DNA of 64,000 nt from Pteria penguin (Eukaryota; Mollusca; Bivalvia; Pterioida; Pteriidae): the NCBI GenBank assembly GCA_035048485.1, contig CM068580.1:40847585-40911584 (forward strand). Reading direction: 5' to 3'. This document shows, one piece after another, positions 34,177-47,660 of this stretch; within the stretch, counting starts at the first letter, position 1, and each line of letters starts with the position of its first letter. The notes beneath the pieces are model-generated. The model did no database searches. It saw only the letters and a program-made list of their open reading frames with translations, and was not told the origin of the DNA. The translations under genes were made by a program, and so were the position numbers.

Positions 34177-37100
34177 TTAACTTGTTGGTATCTGTCTAGA
34201 TTTGCTGTAAGCTTCCATTCTTAACGGTCGCTCACTTTCCCATGCCTTTAAATCGGCTGCAGATAGCAAGTGTGGCATGATTTGTTGAAAGAGCATATCA
34301 CAATCACCAAAAACTCTTGACCCTAGTGGAACTCCTCTGGAGTTTTTAGCCATGCATTCCTGGTCTAGATGCGTGGGTTGTCTGCAAAATAAAATGTAAA
34401 TAAATTTCAAAATTCTAAATATTAGTATACATGTATTTTGCTTTTGTCAACATTAAGGTAAATTCTAATGAGTAAGGAGTTGTATCATTTAAATGGATAA
34501 AGTTTAATCAATCAGCAATTGGAACCAATAAAGTGGTTCTGAAACAGAGTCTTATCTATTCCTTGGTTTTGTCCTGATCTAATTTCTACTTTTATTAATA
34601 TGGAAAGATAAATATGATTAATTTCAATGACATTCTTTATTTCTGTTTGAAGAACACCAAATATCTATTTTAAGAATCTACTGTAACTTTAGTCTTTATA
34701 CATAGTTACTATCTGATCTCATCACAGAATTTTCACATCGTTATTATATATCAAGTCATAGACTTTTTCTATCAAAGATTTTCTATTTCCTTACATTGAT
34801 TTACCATTGAAACCTGTGATCTTAAAGTTGCACAAGATGAAATTCTGTTTATCTCAAAGTCGAGTTTAAGTCCTGAATTTTTTCCTTTAATTTCTTTACA
34901 ATTTTACTATGGTTAAGTCGAAGTCAGTTAAGTTGAAATTCCACTTATGTCGCAGGGTTTTGCAGTCCAAAAACTCTGTTTACTATATTATATAATATAC
35001 TTGTTATCTCAAAGTGTCACTGACAGTACAAATAAATTGATTAACACGGTAGTAAAGGTAATAAAGGTGGAAGAATTGCAAACAGCCAATTACCACAGAG
35101 GAGTTCACAGTAAAGGCTGACTGTTTGACTGTGAAGCCATTTCATCTTGATTGACAATGATTAAATGATAATATTCCATAGCATGTTTTTTTTTTTAAGA
35201 TAAGCTCATCTTCATTTATGGCAAATTTTTAGGTCAGAATAATTTTTGCAGATTGTAAATTACTAAATGAATTAAGAATATAAAAAGATGACAATACGAT
35301 TTTCAAATTTTTAATTTCAAGGTAATTAACACAATAAACGTGACAGACGCTAGTTAAGATTTAGTCAGTAGACAGATGCATTACATAGAGGTAAATTACG
35401 ACAGATTAGCAATAAAAAATATACATGTACATTTGTATAGACTGAAAGATCGAAAATGGCTATATAAACAGCCAGCTGATTTTTACCTCAAATTCTGGTT
35501 AAGTTGAAATATTTTCTCTGGTTCCGTCAACTTCCACTGAACGAGTTTCAATTGTAGTTATTTCATTTTTTTTTAAAGATTAACTAGCATTGTATACAAG
35601 ATATGAATATGAACTGTTTGATGGCCTCAATACAATGGTTCTTGATCTCAGATGGAACTCACTTAGATATTGCTGATCTTCCATGTAGTATTAAAAATAT
35701 CAACTACTTACATATCTCATATATAATATAATGAGAATGTTAACATTAGCTATAAACTCCCTAACGTTATTCACATGCTCACCTATTACAGATCACCAGC
35801 CTTTTTGGATCATCTGTGGCCTCTGCTAATGTACTAGCTGGTGTAACAGTCAGGGTGGATCCTAAACAAAGCATCAGATCACTGTCACTAGCATTGTCCA
35901 TTGCTGGATCGAATATGCTGTCCTCTAGATTGTCACCAAAGTTAATAATGGTGTCCATTAAGTAACCCTTACAACCCTGTAACATACAGTATTTTAGAAC
36001 ATCATGAGAAACCGCACAATAAAACAAAGAAAAAAGTTCATACTATAAATATTTTTTATGATATCATACAGAGGGTTTATAAATTTACAATTTATGAAAT
36101 AAATGGTCATGCAAAGGGTTTAGACTTGCGATGATATTGAACAGTGATCAATAAAAAAGGTCTCTTTACTTACAGACTACAGAGAATGTAATCTTTAACC
36201 ATATAATTCAATATCCATGCACTACAAAATATGTCACCTTTTCATCACATCTCCTTCCAGTTCTATGGGAAAGACCACATAAGTCACATTTCTTTGTGTG
36301 AGATGGTTTCTTTACATCAGTCTTTCCAAAGTCTTCCAATTCTTCAAAATACTGACTGCCTTCATCGTCCATAACATAAAACGGTCTGTCATAACGTTTG
36401 TCACATTTCTCACATTTTTCAACAAAGACGTTACCATGGAGTTCTGATATCTTATCTGGAGTAACACCTGACAAACCATGCAGTCCATCACCATTTTGAC
36501 TGATTATATATTTCAGATAACCTAGTTCTATTAACTTGACTAAAGCTTCATGTGTGTAAGTTGGTCTAAGTGATTCATAAGGAACACCATCATCATCTGA
36601 AAAATAGGAAATAAAATGAAGTCTGCAGTAGAAATAACAATATCAGTAAATCAGAATTAGAGAGTATTCATGTATGGACCAGCATGAAATAATCTGGTTA
36701 GACCATTATATGGGACATGTGAAACAAATGTACAAAGTCAGTAGCTGCTGTTGCTCTCAAGTAAAAGTTGGATAAGAAAATTCCATTTAAAGCTAGAGTT
36801 GTCATTGTAAGATATTGATTGAATACTTTAAAAGTACATTAAAGGTAGAGAAAACAAAGAAAGTATCACCCAATCCACCACTGATAATTTTAGGAGGACT
36901 ACCGGTAGATACTTATACCAGTAGCTCATTTTACAGGAATTTTTAACTGTACGCAGATATTATATGAAAAACATGCAGGTAAATGACATTCATAAACGTA
37001 TTATCTCTGTAACACATTGCTTAATTACTCCATTTGTTTAATGCTGGGTTAAGAATATCTCATCTTTATGGTATCTATGTACCTAATGACCCTAACTGGA

Positions 37101-40100
37101 GCAATGCAAGCATTTTGGCTACCCCAAGTCCTGCTCGGGATGAAAAGTCCCAGACTTCTGAGTGGATATAAATGCCAGGAACATCTTTTTGATTGAAATG
37201 CTATTTATGGACTATCAAATATCAACATTTATTTAATGGGTCAATATTTTTCATATCAAGGGTTAAGGTATTTTCAGCAAGCACATTTTCTGCGGACTGA
37301 GGGCAAGTTCAAACAAGGCAAATTTTGAAAATGAAAAGCCACAATGAGGTATAGTTTTTTGGTGTTTTTACTTTAATATGGGCCTCTCTTTTTACTGAAA
37401 TACAATTGAAATTTCAATGGTACTCTTTTTCATATCACCTTCTCAATTTATTGACATGTAGCCCTATGGAAAATCATTTAGCTACTTTGATACCTTATAG
37501 GGGAGGCATCTACCTGGTACATTGTTGAATAAAGTTTAACCTATACAATGACCCCATCAGTTAAGATTTCCTTCACATGCTTTTGTGTACCTGACATGGA
37601 TATCAAGTTTTTACCACCTCATTCAAAGAACACTCACTCTAGCAGCATTTACACCTCAGGATATCCAATTCTGAGTCAAACATGATAATCACTGAACCAC
37701 AGTGTGACTCTGGTATCTCCACAGATCACTCCTTTACGTTGAAAAATAAACAAGAAACTTGACCATTTTGCTTCAATCAGAAACTTAACCAAATGCTGAT
37801 GGACAGACATCCATATGGATGCCGATCATTAAACTGATATTGCTTCGCAATCCGGCCTAAAACAAGTTCAATGTTATTGAGAATTCAACCAGAATCTGTT
37901 TCATAAACAGAAATTCAGATCTTGGTAAGAATGTAAAAGAAATAGATGGCTGTTTTTCATTCATCTCTACCGGTACGTTACACATACATATACATTGATT
38001 TGAGCAACATTAGTTAAGTATAAACAGTCCAGCAGTTTTAATCTCTTAATTTAGATCGAAGGTATTACTATATTAGTGAGCAAATTTAGAGTATTTATAG
38101 AATAACTAATTTGTGTTTACTTTTTTCCTATTTATTTGGTAATATGGCAGATGTATAAAAAAAATGTAAAATAAAATGTTTTTTAAGTTTTACCTTCTTG
38201 ATTACTGCTAGTTTCCTTTACATCTTCTAATTTCAATTTCTTGGCTGAAGGCTCTCCATCTGATTTGAACAGGGAATTCATGTCCACCATATTATGGTCC
38301 ATTTCTGTCCATTTTCCACTCTTCCCACGATAATCCCCAATACCAGCAGCTGTTGATATTCCTGCACCTGAAAATAATGATTCACTCATGATGAAATGGT
38401 ACTTGCATAATAATATATTCATGTTCATTTGAAAGCTTTATTATAACTGTTTTGGAAAAATTTTCTATCTTGTCTCCAGCCAATAAGTCTTGACTACAAA
38501 ATTTAACCCTGCTAAGTTAAACAGTTAAAAATAAACTGGATGAAAACACTGTATTTGTAAAATGATCTTTAAATTGAAATCTTTGATAAACAAAAGCATT
38601 CTGAGAGTATTGCTAAAGCATTACAAGTTCCCGGCCCACCAGTCCCAACAAATCCATAAGGGGCTGAAAAGTAGGTCAGTGGCAGTAAAGAGAACTGCGG
38701 AAAACTGATTTTGAACAAAAGGCAATAACTCTGGAAAAAGTAAGTTAACTATGACCAAAGTCAAACATGAACTGTAACTCTTCATGGGGAGGCTTGCTAC
38801 TATGTTTCAGTTTGATATCTGTAAGCATGACCATGAAAAATGTAGAAAACTGATTTTGAACAAAGGGCAATAACTCTGTACAAAGTAAGTCAATCGTAAC
38901 CGAAGTCGATCTTGATCTGTAACTCCTAATGCGAAAGTTTGTTAGCAAGTTTCGGCTTGATATCTGTAAGCATGGCCAAGAAAAGTCTGGAAGGCCAGCG
39001 TGACAGAAAGATGGACAGAAAGAAAGACAGAGTAGTCCCCGGTTTCACTGGGGGGGACTAATAAAGCTCAAATTCACTTGTTTTTGATTTGGGAGATTTT
39101 AAGTGACCTTTTTAAGTCATAAAACCAGGATGTGTACTATTTGTATGTGTAACCTTTCTATATTCCAAGTTTCAAGTTCTTACCTGAAAGGGTATTCAAG
39201 TTAAGACCTGGACAATATTTTATAAATTTGACCTTGAGATTGTAAATGTAGGTCAAGGTCAAAAATTTTTATGCTGTGCACCTTGCCTCACTGTAACCTT
39301 TCTATGTTCCAAGTTTCAAGTTCTTATCTCAAAGGGTATTCAAGTTACGGCCTGGACAAAATTTGGATGAAGAAACAGAAGAAGAAGAAAATTGACAAAA
39401 ACAATATGAAGGGGAGACATAATTACTAATAACGGTACAATATAATATTAAACAAGAGTATCAGTAAAACTGATGTATGCTTCCCGAACGGCACTTATAA
39501 TGCAGGAAATTGATGACTCAATTCATGTAAAAAAAAATCAGTTAAACTGATGGATGCCCCAAGAAGCACAGCAATAATGAAAGAAATGAATTACTCAGTA
39601 CATGTACATAGAAAGTCGTTGTATTAACTGATGACCATTTCAAATCTCAATGTATCATATGGATATCCAAATGAGTCAACTGTAGAACAACAAGTGATCA
39701 CAGTATCTTAAACTAAAATGAGTAAGCTTGACCTTAATTAGTTACGAAATAAAACTTTTTATCGTGAACATGACTTTTCAGAAATGGCCTTGAGTGACCT
39801 TTGTCAAACGCTTTTAACCTAAAGAACATTTCTGGTGAAGTATGATCAAATTATGATGAAAGGTGTAAGAGGTATAAGTACTTGATGGTATTTTAAGTCA
39901 TAGTTAATAAATGACCTTGACCTTTCGGAAATAACCTTGAGTGAACTTTGTCCGAAAGCCCTTCACCTAAATAACATTTTGGTGAAGTATGATGAAATTC
40001 TAATGAAAGGTGTAAGAGATATAAGTACTTCATGATATTTTAAGTCATAGTTAATAAGTGACCTTGACCTTTAAGAAATGACCTTGAGAGACCTTTGTCC

Positions 40101-41351
40101 AAAAGTCCTTAACCTAAAGAACATTTTGGTGAAGTATGATCAAATTCTGATGAATGGTATACGAGATTTAAACACTTCATGTTACTTTAAGTCATAGTTA
40201 ATAAGTGACCCTGACCTTTCAGAAATGACATTGAAAACATCTCTCCAAAAGCCCTTAACGTAAAGAATATTTTTGTGAAATATGACCAAATTCCGATAAA
40301 AGGTATAGGAGATATAAGTACTTCATGTTACTTCAAGTCAAAGTTAATAAGTGACCTTGACCTTTCAGAAATGACCTTGAATGACCTTTGTCCAAAAGCT
40401 CTTAACCTAAATAACATTTTTGGTGAAGTATGATCAAATTGTGATGAAAGGTGTAGGAGATATACATACCTCATGGTATTTTAAGTCATAGTTAATAAGT
40501 GACCTTGACCATTCAGAAATGACCTTGAGTGACCTTTGTCCCAAAGCCTTTAACCTAAATAATATTTTGGTGAAGTATGATCAAATTCTGAGGAAAGTTA
40601 TAGGAGATATGAGTTTGGATGGAGGGACTGACAGACAGACAGACGGACTGACAGACACACGAACACGACAGTGACTATATGCTCCCCCAAAACTTTTCAT
40701 GGAACATAAAAATTTCAGTATATAATTATATAATGAATTATCATTGTTGTTGCTGAAAAGAGTACACAAAAGTTTTCAAGGAGCATAAAAATTTCAGTAT
40801 GTAATTATATAATGAATCATCATTGTTGTTGCTTTCTTGTGTTGAAGCCTCTAAGGTCATAAATGGTTTACTTAATAATCCAGGTCAGTGTTGAAAGGGA
40901 AAATCCTTGTATTATAGACAATGGTGAGATGGGAGACTACATCCTGATACTATTGTCTAAGTAATTACACCATTAATAACTACTTAGTGACCATACCAGT
41001 AAATGCTACACAATGGCTTGCTTTCTTTATTAAAGAAGCAACTCTTTTCCCCTCAGCTTTGATGTAATCCATGGAATCAAAGAACTCAGCTGTTTTTGCA
41101 GCTTCTTTTACTAAAATCTTTTCTTCTAATGACATATTCAGTGTGTTTGATTTTTTGTTCCGACTTCTAGCAGATTTAAGAATTGCATCCCAGCAATCTC
41201 TATGGAACTTTGCTTCTCCAGATGGTTTCCAATCTACACAACACTTTGCTTTCATAGTTTTTGAAAAAGAATCTGGCATTACAGTTTTAACTTCCACTTT
41301 TTTAACTGCATCTGTTATTTCTGCTTTGCACATCTTGCTTGAACACTCCAT
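34177..41351 (-). CDS. SIRT6/7-type sirtuin, NAD-dependent protein deacylase, complete
   Basis: Five minus-strand exons: 40997-41351, 38194-38367, 36238-36596, 35783-35976, 34177-34381. All have GT/AG boundaries and matching phase, giving 428 aa. NAD-binding GAGIST (residues 119-124) is followed by AAGIGDYRG (125-133), where most sirtuins have P before D. SQNGDGLH is at 209-216, the catalytic His is in LHGNVF (H230), and the NAD-pocket motif LCLGSTLTVTPAS follows. The zinc knuckle is CEKC (238-241) with C293 and C298 spaced by four residues; a further CDLC (280-283) lies between. VICNRQPTHLD is SIRT6-like. Residues 1-118 are a charged extension with several Cys and His ('CCVDW', 'FHRDCW') that I do not recognise. 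A hydrophilic insert (about residues 150-176) follows the NAD loop. Sirtuins deacylate lysines using NAD; class IV members are mostly nuclear. Exact orthology (SIRT6, SIRT7 or an invertebrate-specific branch) cannot be settled by eye. TTTATT at 33935-33940 is a possible minus-strand poly(A) signal. Confidence 0.9.
38640..39065. repeat. Tandem dimer, 'gtccccggtttcactggggggac' end
   Basis: Two ~120-bp units share AACTGATTTTGAACAAAGG, 'ggcaataactctg' and 'tgatatctgtaagcatg'. The block ends with a 'gacagaaag' run and AGTCCCCGGTTTCACTGG, an imperfect G/C hairpin. Sirtuin intron 1. Confidence 0.7.
39100..39425. repeat. Short tandem dimer with AGGTCA motifs
   Basis: Two units share 'aacctttctat(a/g)ttccaagtttcaagttctta' and 'aagggtattcaagtta'. 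TAGGTCAAGGTCA lies between them. Sirtuin intron 1. Confidence 0.65.
39740..40612. repeat. Tandem array with a 147-bp period and AGGTCA motifs
   Basis: TTAATAA anchors at 39904, 40051, 40198, 40344 and 40492 give spacings of 147, 147, 146 and 148 bp. About six units in total. Each contains AAGTGACCTTGACC, 'agaaatgaccttga' and 'acattttggtgaagtatgatcaaat'. The array ends in a GACAGACAGACAGAC-type tract. It lies in sirtuin intron 1. Confidence 0.9.
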
Positions 41352-42994
41352 TTTGAATCAAATCCTGTTAAATGTAAAGACTCAAATTTTCATTTATATA
41401 TGCATAAATGAAAGCCATATAAGCAAATCTGATCAGATAATCAACATGATTTATAACCAAACCTTAAACTGAGTTAATCTTGTCTAATTAAATATTCAAC
41501 ATTTGTAATAGATGTAGTTATGATGTGTAGATTTTAACCAATTCACCATCAAAGTATTGATTGGATTGATAAAGAAATGTTCAGACTGATTATAGAGTCC
41601 AAGTGTTAATAGTCAGAATGTCTGACAAAAATAACTTTTAAAGAACTCGGGTGCCCCTGCCTTAACTTAACATTTAAAATAATGTCAGAAAGGGATTGTT
41701 GAGAAGCTTACCTGATCTTAATTATTCCTATCATTACACTGAAGCAGAAAATACCACTATATGAACATCCAACTTCATACAATCACACTTCTATCACATC
41801 TCTTACCTTCTACATTTCAGATAAGTATTTAAGTTGAACTGAGCTAGAGTTCATGTATAGTTGGAATAAAAGATATATTCTATTTATTCTGAACTTTTAC
41901 TGTTCTCAGTGCAATCAAATAACTTGTTTTTAACATTGTATACTTTGAGAATATCAACTGTTATGACTACCATATGAACAAACTTAATCCATACACTTTC
42001 AAGAGTCTGGTTAAGTATAGGTAAAATAAAAAGAAATGACTAGCATATCTTTTATCTAAAATTTATGCCCTTAACAGGTTAGGGTCAACTCCTAAATTCA
42101 GAGTCAATCACTCAAATGTGTAACAATAATATTCATTTTCAGTAATCAATTTCAAGTACTAAAACATAAAATTTTGAAATTTTAACTTGAAATTCAAACA
42201 TTTAAACATGCTGAATAGAGTGTACATAAGAAGTTGACATTTCTAACTTAATTTTTTGGAGATTATATCTTCCACATTACTCCAAATTGGTATAGAGTTG
42301 CAAAGGTCACTTCTTTTGTAAATTTATATTTAGTAAGTTATGAAATGTGCCCTTTTAAGTATGAAGTCAAAATTCTAAAATTTTTCTCTTTCAGTGCTTT
42401 TCTAATTCTACTAATTCCTTGAAATTTGTTCATAGATCTACTTAAACAGAGATAGTTACTCATTTGATCAATATTTTGCCTGTATCAACTGAAACAACTC
42501 TGCAGTTAATGGAAAGAGATGTTTTTATTATTTACCCAGTTTGAAAAATTAACAGTGGTCAAGATGTGTACATATAGTCATATACTATTATGCATGCAGG
42601 TCTGGAAAGTCTTTTAAAGTGAAAAGTAATTTACATCATAAATGTAGAATCTATATGAAAAAATATTATCGAAGTTATGTTACATATATGTGACCTATAA
42701 ACAACAGATATACATTAAAGCATAAAAAGCTATACCTGGCCTGTCTAGCAGAACTGACTACTGAAGGACATTGCACTGCGCCACAGGCACTCGTTTTCAT
42801 ATAAACATACATGAAAACGAGCACTTGTGCATTGCACCACTCACTGAAATGACAACTGATCAATTACTTTTTTTAGATGGGGTTTTCCAAATTCAAGAGT
42901 TATCGTTCATGATATACTTCCGGTGTAGTTTCGCTTTCATTTTATTCCACGTGTGATACTGAGCTTTATTATGAATTTGTAAACTACATAAAAT
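41352..42994. promoter_or_regulatory. Divergent intergenic region, sirtuin (-) / WDR36 (+)
   Basis: The two ATGs are 1.64 kb apart and face away from each other, so both promoters and 5' UTRs should lie here. No TATA box or known site can be assigned. A short hairpin with ACTCGTTTTCAT and its complement ATGAAAACGAG flanks a 10-bp loop near 42796-42825, about 170 bp before the WDR36 ATG. Confidence 0.4.
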
Positions 42995-45900
42995 ATGCCC
43001 ATTGCAAGTAAAATATTCACTGGATTTCGTGCTCTTGGTTTTGTCAGTGATCACGTGCCTCTTGCCGTTAGACATCATAAAAAGCACAAGGAAAATTATG
43101 TGATCACTTGTGTTGGAAAATCTTTTCACACTTACAACGTATGTATTAACTGTGAGAGCATAAGATTTTAGGTGTCGGACCAACATTTCAAGTTGTTAAT
43201 ATATGAGTGTTAGAAAAGGTCCGAAAATTGCCTCCCAGAACTTTGTATCAGAATGACTGTCCCCTTTATGAGATGGCGTATCCAGCCCTTAGGTTTAACC
43301 GAAAATTTAAATTAAAATTCTCAAACATTCTGATTCTGGTTAAAACCATATCTTTATTCCACTTCTCTATTTGTCCAATCGCGGATAAAGATGTAGTGAA
43401 ACCTCGTAAGGGGTCATGTACTGGTGAACTTTGATTTTCAGCCAATCAGTGGATCGACTACAAATTCCTAGGAATGTAATTAACATCCCCAGTGTGTGTG
43501 ACCTACAAGGTAGTTTTTGGACAGTGTTTGTTACATATCGCGTCACTATCACATGCCTACCCAAGTCATTGATTGGCTTAGGAAATAACGGTTTCGGTGA
43601 CTGAGACATCATCAGAGCTAACTGTTCATCAGAACATGACCTCTTATGGAGTTTTGCCAAATCTTTATCCACAATTGGACAAACAGAGCTGAGAAGCGGA
43701 ATAAAGATATGGGTAATCAGATTGTCAGATCAATAAAATCTATTTCAGTCACATAGTAACATATGTTTAGCTGATTGAGTTTTTTTTTCATGTAGCAATA
43801 ACAGGCTAAACGAAATCAGCAGTTGTCCGGTCTGGTGAGCAACTCAATTTATTTCTTGCTATAATTGACACAAATATTTTATGTTTTACATGTTTTCTAT
43901 GTATAACTAAAATAGCACTTATCATCATAGTAGGTCAAATTAGACTGCTATAATAATTATAGCAAAAACGAACACTGTACATAACTTATAGTAACAGCTA
44001 CTATTTTGGACATTTACAAGATTTACAGCACCAATATAACTGTTTAGGTGCCACTTTCAGCCCAGCACATTTCATATGTTGCCACCCCAGACATCTATCA
44101 CACCCCACTCTCTTTTTTTATATTCCTTAAAAAAATTCCAGGTCGGAAAAGAAGTCAAATGATAAACCTTCCTTCAACTCCTCCATTTTTGTCTACAAGA
44201 ACTCATTTTAATACCAAAATGTATAAACACAACTCAGTTAGAGAAAGAAAATACACAAAATATATCACTGTCAATCAACATTCTTTATTATACATTCAAG
44301 TGAATACTCGTCATCGTGCAATCTGATTAAAACCATATCTTTATTCCGCTTCTCTATTTGTCTCATTGCATATAAAGATCTGGTGGAACCCCATGTTCTG
44401 GTGACCTCTGATGACGTCTCAGTCACCGAAACCGTTATTTCCCATAGCCAATCAGTGACTCGGCTAGGCACGTGATAGTGACACATTATATAACAAACAC
44501 CATTCAAAAACTACCTTGTGGGTCACGCATGCTGTGGATGTTAATTTCATCCCTAGGATTTGTAGCTGATCCACTGATTGACTGAAAATCAGAGTTCACC
44601 AGAACGTGACCCCTTACTGGGTTCCACCAGATCTTTATATGCAATGGAACAAATAGAGAAGCAGAATAAAGATATGGTTTTAATTAGATTGGTCATCGCA
44701 TTGTCATGGTAGAATTCAAAGTCTGGATTTGTGAGACTGTTACGCTTTCCTGTTTACGTATTAATCCGGAAGTTTGTACGAGTAGCCTCTGGGATAGCCA
44801 TATGAATTTTCATACGGGGAGCCACTGCCTAATAATAAAAGTCAGAACAGCACATTTTAAAGTTTTGATAAAATATATATTGATGAACCAGCAAAGGAGC
44901 TGATATGTCCAAAAATAATTCATTTTGTCTGTCTTTTAACATAGTTACATTTACCATGGTAGTAATTATTTGATTGATAATTAAATTATTTAAATCAAAC
45001 TGACTTTGATAACAAAACATTACTTAAAAATTTGAAGTAGATTGATTTTGAATTATTCATTTGATTTTGTTTTGTGAATGATGTTCACTGATGCTAAAAA
45101 TTCATGTAACAATCATACATAGTATTTGTAAATGATGAAAATATTCTTCAGCAATCATATTTGTGGAACATTTAATCTGGATTCTTGTTTGAATTGATAT
45201 AAATTTTGATATTAAAGTCACTGTGAAGTGATGATTGTATGTCAACATGAGATTGAGCATATAACTTACTGCAAAATACTGCATGGCTTAATTATTGATC
45301 ATACAAATGGTGTGTATAAAGTATTTATGATTGAATTATCTTAAAGTTTCTTTCCATTTCAGTGTTCAAGATTAGGAATTGTCAGTGTTAGTAAGTATTG
45401 AAAAGATTATCTTGAAAAGTTTTAAATGAAAATGATATTTTTATGGATGTACTTATATGTAATGAAATGGATGCATTAAACAAGTAATTTTAACAATTAA
45501 TAAGTGTGAAAGAGGGACAAGCATTTCAGTATAATGTTGCTGATGAATTTACATTTGTTTAAAATTCTGAATGCTTTTTTTCAGGTGATAGTCATCCAGA
45601 AAATATATCCTGCCTTGCCACAGATGCCAATCTAGTGTTCACAGCTTGTAAGAATGTTATACAAGCATTCAGCAGGGGGAGACAGGTAATTTCTTTCAAC
45701 AGCCAGTTGTTAATTCAAAGTTAACACAGTTACATATATTACTGTCTTACCAAAATGCAAGACTGTTTCTAAAAGTCAGTATGACCATCTTGTCTTATTA
45801 AAGAGCAAGACTGTTTCTGAAGTCAATATAACGATCTTGTCTGATTAAAATGCAAGACAGTTTCTGACAGGCAGTACGACTATTTTCTTGCTATGTTAGC

Positions 45901-47606
45901 AATTTACATGCAATAAGACTGAGACGGTTAACATATTGTTAGTGTAGCACTCATTATTATTAGCCATCTAATTAATTAACTAATTTCAAGAAGAAATATT
46001 TCATGTAGCATACTGAATGAAGAGTTAACAGGTAACATGGTTGGTATGTTGATTTTTTTTAAAATTTTTATGTCTCTTTCAACAATTTTTAATTCATATT
46101 AAATTGTGATATGAAACCTAATGTTATTGACTACAAATGGTTGACATGACATTATATATACACATATGATGTTGATAATAAGAAAACATTGTCTTCATTA
46201 TCAGGTAATACACACTTATGAAGGTCATGAAAAAGATGTCCATATTCTTCTTCCATTTGGAAATCATCTTATATCCATAGATATAGATAATAAAGTTATC
46301 GTATGGGATATAGAAAATGAAGGTAAGTTATAAACCCATGCGTCTGTTTACTATTTAAATGCTCTATCCCTTACTCCCTGGGTTGACAATCCCATCTGTC
46401 ATATACTCCTCTACTAGTTTGAAAGGTTTCCAACTTGACTCCTTACAAACCCATAACTGAACATTCTTTGTGCCTGTAAGCCAAAACCGAGTTAAAAGAG
46501 TAAGTCACAACACCCACAATGCAACAGGTCGGATAAAAATGGAGATCCTGAATGGGACTCAAAGCCAGTGTATTTACTCTACTTGAGTTGCCAAGATTGA
46601 TGATTCAGACATTCGTAATATTATTGTTTATGATGATATGTAATGCACATACTAAGTTAAAACTACAGTAAATGTAGATATTAAGATTATAATGTGTATT
46701 TCCCAGGTGTATATCTGGAGATGCAGTTCAGCACAAAGACATTTCAGATTACGGCACTCATGCATCCTAATACCTATCTCAATAAGGTAGTGTTTGGTAG
46801 TAAGCAGGGAGAGCTACAGTTATGGAACCTGCTCAAAGACAAACTTATATATACCTTCAATGGCTGGGGATCACCAGTCACTGTAGTAGAACAGGTATTA
46901 TCTTCATTAACCTTTATTTACTAGCTTTGTTATAATAGTATCTACAAGGGTTAATTCAGAAGTCATGTCTGATACAGTATGGTTTACATTGATCCATCTA
47001 TATACAGTACAGTCGGGTGGAACTTTGAATGCCCACTGTCCTCAATGGGCAGTCTACCTGAAATTTCAGTGGGCATTAGAAGTGGACATTTACCTGAGCT
47101 ATCAAGCTGTCCACTTGTATGTTTATTCTAACTGACTCTTACAAGAATGTCCACTGTGTCCAGTGGACATTTTTAATGCCTACTCTAAAAATGCCCACTG
47201 TGACCAGTGGGAAAATTCAGTTCCACCTGAACTGTACTGTATGCACAACCACTTCAATACATATGTTGTTTATTTCTGCATGAATAACATTGATCGGTGA
47301 CATCATAACACCCTATATTTGATCCACTTTTCAGCACAGAAAGCGATGTTTGGCAGACTTTTGATTGTTATGCTTATGATGTCATAATGAAATGTTCGAC
47401 ATTTACAACCTTGTGTGACGTCATCATAGTCGTATTTTGCACTAAAGTGTTTGACGTTTGACGAAAGTTTGTCATTCTGGATAAACGCTACATTGTCATG
47501 GGAAACCAGCTTTTTCTTTCTATTTATAACTTCCCTGAAAATGATTTGCTGATGAGGTTTATAAGTAGGAAATGGAAGTTTCCAGTATGATATTTTGGCA
47601 TTAAAA

Positions 47607-47660
<54 letters not shown>

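Noticed and set aside
39740..40612. Claim of proven nuclear-receptor regulation of the sirtuin
   Set aside because: Half-sites alone do not show binding, and the same motif occurs in many dispersed repeats; kept only as a testable observation.
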